Shown: in pieces, positions 21,377-24,010 of the stretch
Position numbering within the stretch: the stretch's first letter is position 1
Layout: the number at the start of each line of letters is the position of its first letter
Virus record (IMG/VR): IMGVR_UViG_3300035157_000820
Span: 1-24,010 of that record
Direction: 5' to 3' (one strand)
Length of the DNA: 24,010 nt
Source of the DNA: a virus
Translations under genes and position numbers: made by a program
Notes under the pieces: model-generated
Seen by the model: only the letters and a program-made list of their open reading frames with translations
Told to the model about the DNA's origin: nothing
Databases searched by the model: none

Positions 21377-21657
21377 TGGCTAAGACACCTGCATGGCAAC
21401 GCAAGGAAGGCAAAAGCAAGTCTGGCGGTTTAAATGCAAAAGGTGTTGCTTCTTATCGTAGAGCTAATCCTGGTTCTAAGTTAAAGACTGCAGTTACAAC
21501 AAAACCCTCGAAATTAAAAAAGGGAAGTAAAGCTGCCAAACGACGTAAATCGTTTTGTGCACGTATGGAAGGCATGAAGAAAAGAAGGACGTCTGCCAAG
21601 ACAGCAAGAGATCCTAATAGTAGGATCAATAAGTCTTTGCGAAAATGGAATTGTTGA
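21376..21657 (+). CDS. Basic protein, DUF6321-like
   Basis: 93 residues. The pattern MAKTPAWQRKEGKSKSGGLN, then KSFCARMEGMK (58-68), then ARDPNSRINKSLRKWNC at the C-terminus matches a widespread phage/marine protein family that I know as DUF6321. The two cysteines (C61, C93) and the RINKSLRKW motif are the conserved points. Function is unknown, probably nucleic-acid-binding given the charge. It is the last of three coupled basic genes. A 18-bp gap follows. Confidence 0.75.
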   Translation: MAKTPAWQRKEGKSKSGGLNAKGVASYRRANPGSKLKTAVTTKPSKLKKGSKAAKRRKSFCARMEGMKKRRTSAKTARDPNSRINKSLRKWNC

Positions 21658-21675
21658 TATAACAAATCTGGGGGG

Positions 21676-22383
21676 ATGATGAGAAATATAATTTTAGCTT
21701 TAGCAATAAGTATGTTCTTAGCAGCATTTGCAATTGGTTTTGCATTTGCAGATGTTACAGGCGCTGGCGCTACAACCAACACACAATCAACTACAGGATC
21801 ATCAGCCACAAACACTGCAATCACTGGTGGTTATCATAGTGAGGCAACAACAAACTATCAATCAGGTTCGTCATCATCTACAACTACAAACAATTCTACA
21901 ACAAACAATAATAATTCCTACACCGGGGACACACGTACAGTACCGTCTGCATCTGCTCCAGGCATCTCAGCGATGTCGCAAGATTTGTGTACTGTAGGTG
22001 TTGGACTTGGTATACAAAAGCCATTGATAGGTGGCAGTATAGGTATCACAAAGCGTGATATGAATTGTGAAAGAATGAAACTATCTAAACTATTATTTGA
22101 TTTTAACATGAAAGTTGCAGCTGTATCTATACTCTGTCAAGACAGTAGAGTTTTCTCAGCTATGGCCCATGCTGGTACACCATGTCCATTCAATGGCAAG
22201 ATTGGTGATGAAGCATTAGAAGAATGGAATAAGTATGATCAACAAAGACCAGACTATGAGGAGTATACAAAAGCTCTGCGCTACATGGAAAAAGTTGACA
22301 ACACAATTCTGGAGGGACTAGATGAGAAGGAAGCTTATATCTCTGACGGCAGCGGCAATCCTGTCAAGCTCGGCAGCAACTAG
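21676..22383 (+). CDS. Signal-peptide protein with Ser/Thr/Asn-rich spacer
   Basis: 235 residues. Residues 1-25 form a signal peptide (basic MMRN, hydrophobic core, FAFA before DVTG). Residues 27-85 are low-complexity Ser/Thr/Asn/Gly. Residues 95-185 are a conserved globular part with four cysteines (QDLC, MNCER, ILCQD, TPCPF) and AAVSILCQDSRVF. This family recurs in pelagiphage-like genomes next to structural genes; the function is unknown. Export in a phage protein suggests an envelope role or a membrane-linked assembly step. ATG 21676 follows GGGGGG directly, so ATG 21679 is an equally possible start. The 3' end overlaps the next gene by 62 bases. Confidence 0.75.
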   Translation: MMRNIILALAISMFLAAFAIGFAFADVTGAGATTNTQSTTGSSATNTAITGGYHSEATTNYQSGSSSSTTTNNSTTNNNNSYTGDTRTVPSASAPGISAMSQDLCTVGVGLGIQKPLIGGSIGITKRDMNCERMKLSKLLFDFNMKVAAVSILCQDSRVFSAMAHAGTPCPFNGKIGDEALEEWNKYDQQRPDYEEYTKALRYMEKVDNTILEGLDEKEAYISDGSGNPVKLGSN

Positions 22384-23980
22384 TACAGAAGTAATTTTAG
22401 AAGACACACCAAACGTAGGTGACACTACAACTATTACAACCATCACATCTGGTAATCCTGCAAGCACAGGCAACTTAGTTTCACAAGACTTTGACGACGG
22501 CAGCTGGGTAGGCACAATGTTTCCTGATAGTTCTGACATCAACGAGTCAACATGGTTGACCGGCAAACATGGTAAGTATGCAGAAACAACAATAGACTCT
22601 GACGATCATTTGTCGTTAGAAGAACTACAACTTGGTTTTACATCTACCTTTGGTGCACAGATAAGATGGTGGAACCCTGTTGAGTCAACAGTCACACTTA
22701 CACAAACTGCAACCAACGGCGTTGATACAACAACACAAAGCACAACATTTCATGACACAACAAACCATAACTATCAAACCAATCCATATTCTAATCAGCT
22801 TACACTTGCACCAGACGCACAAAACCAACACGGCACACTCACTGTAAGATTTAGTTTTGATATACAAGGCAATAAAAACTACAACGGAGGCCATGCTGGT
22901 GTTGACGTCCGCGATCCTGTAGTCACTGTTGATTACAACACACTGTCAACTACCACGTCTACTAGTGTAGTTTATTGTTGGCAAAAGAACCCACCGACAT
23001 GTCCTGGTCAAGACGAGCTAGAAGATGTGCAAGAGCAATTAGAACAGTTTGAGTTAATGGAGTTTACAATACCAGAAGATATATTTGTTGAACCACCACC
23101 AGAAATTGAATACACATTCAATCCTGTCTTTGAAGAGATAGAGGTTGTAGAAGAGTTTGACATAATGCCGATGGATGAATTTTTTTTTGAACCTGAGTAT
23201 ATCGAAGAAGTTTTCGTGGAAGAGTTTATTCCAGTCGATGTTGTTATGGTAGACATGCTAGAAGAGCTGCCTCCGATGGAGGAGGTGTACATGGAAGATA
23301 TAGTTATGGAGGAGATGTTTGCAGAAGAATTTACAGAGGAGATGCAAGAAGAGTTTATAGAAGAGGTCTTTGAAGAAGTTGTTATGGAAACAGAACCTGA
23401 ACCCATCGAAGAGAAACCTGCGATGGAAGAGATAAAAGAAGAACCAATTGAAGAGGAGATTGTAAGTGAAGAAATTACAGAGCAACCCAGTAGCGAAGAA
23501 GTTGTTGCAGACGAGCCAGCACCGACAACAGAGATTGCCAAACAAGAAGAAGCAATCGAGGAGCCAACTCAAGAACAACCTAGCTCAGATGTGGAAGTTG
23601 ATTTAGATATAAAAGTTGCAGCCATAGAGAAGGCTATACAAAGCAAGATAAAAAATGAAATGCAAAGAGTTAGTGTGACGCTCGATGTAATTAACGAGAT
23701 TGTGTCTCGTGAGATGACATCTACGCAGGCTGATATTTCTAGCTATTTCAATACAAATGCTGCTTTGTTTGACACCAGACAACTGCCTGGTGGCGATCCT
23801 GCTTTCTTCCTACAGGCCAGTCTTGCCAGTTATGATAAAAACATATATGCTACACAGCCAAGCATTGCAGGTACAGACCCTGTAGTACAGCATCAGATTA
23901 AGATGCAGGAACACAAGAAGAAAACCAGCGATGCATACAGAAATCTTATGGAGTTATTAAATGCAAGAAATGTTCAGTAA
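22322..23980 (+). CDS. Large signal-peptide protein with extremely acidic repeat region
   Basis: 552 residues. A signal peptide at about 1-19 (MRRK, then a hydrophobic core, then SSAATS) precedes a Thr/Ser/Asn-rich beta-like domain (20-220) ending in two cysteines (VYCWQ, PTCPG). Residues 231-425 are dominated by Glu with Val, Ile, Met, Phe and Pro in irregular repeats such as FIEEVFEEVVMETEPEPIEE. A predicted helical C-terminal domain follows. GGAGGG at 22311-22316 supports ATG 22322. It could be an exported or virion surface protein binding cations or basic proteins; notably three very basic proteins are encoded just upstream. The function is not known. Confidence 0.72.
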   Translation: MRRKLISLTAAAILSSSAATSTEVILEDTPNVGDTTTITTITSGNPASTGNLVSQDFDDGSWVGTMFPDSSDINESTWLTGKHGKYAETTIDSDDHLSLEELQLGFTSTFGAQIRWWNPVESTVTLTQTATNGVDTTTQSTTFHDTTNHNYQTNPYSNQLTLAPDAQNQHGTLTVRFSFDIQGNKNYNGGHAGVDVRDPVVTVDYNTLSTTTSTSVVYCWQKNPPTCPGQDELEDVQEQLEQFELMEFTIPEDIFVEPPPEIEYTFNPVFEEIEVVEEFDIMPMDEFFFEPEYIEEVFVEEFIPVDVVMVDMLEELPPMEEVYMEDIVMEEMFAEEFTEEMQEEFIEEVFEEVVMETEPEPIEEKPAMEEIKEEPIEEEIVSEEITEQPSSEEVVADEPAPTTEIAKQEEAIEEPTQEQPSSDVEVDLDIKVAAIEKAIQSKIKNEMQRVSVTLDVINEIVSREMTSTQADISSYFNTNAALFDTRQLPGGDPAFFLQASLASYDKNIYATQPSIAGTDPVVQHQIKMQEHKKKTSDAYRNLMELLNARNVQ

Positions 23981-24010
23981 ACTATCATCATACGCTGCAC
24001 TGATTGGTGT
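23961..24010 (+). CDS. Start of a further gene, truncated by the window edge
   Basis: ATG 23961 opens a frame (MQEMFSKLSSYAALIG) that runs off the right edge. GGAG at 23950-23953 is seven bases upstream; ATG 23970 is an alternative start. It overlaps the stop of the acidic protein by 20 bases. The beginning resembles the MF-x-KLS-x-YAALI start of small proteins that follow the acidic protein in related marine phages. Too little is visible for any function. Confidence 0.5.
   Translation, partial: MQEMFSKLSSYAALIG

Noticed and set aside
21728-21997. Gln/Leu-rich 89-residue frame
   Set aside because: It is an out-of-frame reading of the Ser/Thr/Asn low-complexity part of the signal-peptide protein.
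23008-23541. 177-residue Ser-rich minus-strand frame
   Set aside because: It is the complement of the Glu-rich repeat: GAA/GAG codons read on the other strand in a shifted frame give Ser-rich runs. There are no start signals.
23080-23560. Possible repeat array or CRISPR-like region
   Set aside because: The repetition is due to irregular Glu-rich codons in an open reading frame. There are no constant repeats with unique spacers.

Overview
The window looks like part of a tailed double-stranded DNA phage genome from marine surface water, most likely a podovirus-type phage of SAR11 or a related alphaproteobacterium. The base composition is AT-rich and the genes are packed head to tail. A family A DNA polymerase, SSB-like protein, AEP-type primase, DUF3310 protein, TSCPD-like protein and M15 endolysin occur together with small basic proteins and Ser/Thr/Asn-rich signal-peptide proteins that recur in pelagiphage-like marine genomes. 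The host assignment is inference from gene content. No rRNA, tRNA, CRISPR array, insertion sequence or integrase was seen.

Layout, left to right. (1) 1-3138, plus strand: the C-terminal part of a very large, probably virion-associated protein, then a small coiled-coil/transmembrane protein (holin-like) and an M15 peptidase (endolysin). (2) 3135-4580, minus strand: one SNF2-type helicase, convergent with the lysis genes. (3) 4581-4652: a nearly symmetrical divergent promoter region. (4) 4653-13203, plus strand: the replication operon. It holds two unknown proteins, an SSB-like protein, two small proteins, a primase, a UvrD/Rep-type helicase, an HNH protein, a DUF3310 protein, a 2OG-Fe(II) oxygenase, DNA polymerase I and a zinc-ribbon protein. 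It ends in a GC-rich hairpin. (5) 13276-20328: a second transcription unit behind a sigma70-like promoter. It starts with a small ribbon-helix-helix-like regulator and carries accessory genes: two more 2OG-Fe(II) oxygenases, small zinc-finger and membrane proteins, a TSCPD-like protein, an adhesin-like protein, a cupin-like protein and two tandem fatty-acid desaturases, followed by a PD-(D/E)XK nuclease. (6) 20329-20569: a structured non-coding region bounded by an inverted repeat. (7) 20570-24010: an HExxH metallopeptidase, three tiny lysine-rich proteins, two signal-peptide proteins (one extremely acidic) and the start of another gene. This is probably the beginning of the structural module that would wrap round to the large protein at the left edge if the genome is circularly permuted.

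Most neighbouring genes overlap by 1 or 4 bases (TAATG or ATGA), so translational coupling is the rule and the few gaps are likely control points. The replication genes supply unwinding, priming, strand protection, synthesis and nucleolytic processing. The accessory block could remodel host or virion molecules: oxygenases hydroxylate, desaturases change membrane lipids. The most unusual elements are a perfect 20-bp GC-rich palindrome inside a gene, a perfect 12-bp stem-loop over the start of a small gene, SSB-like EVPF tails on two neighbouring replication proteins, the three-oxygenase/two-desaturase set, and the inverted-repeat-bounded non-coding region. Two small genes (48 and 54 aa) and a 59-aa regulator lie partly inside overlaps and are easily missed.
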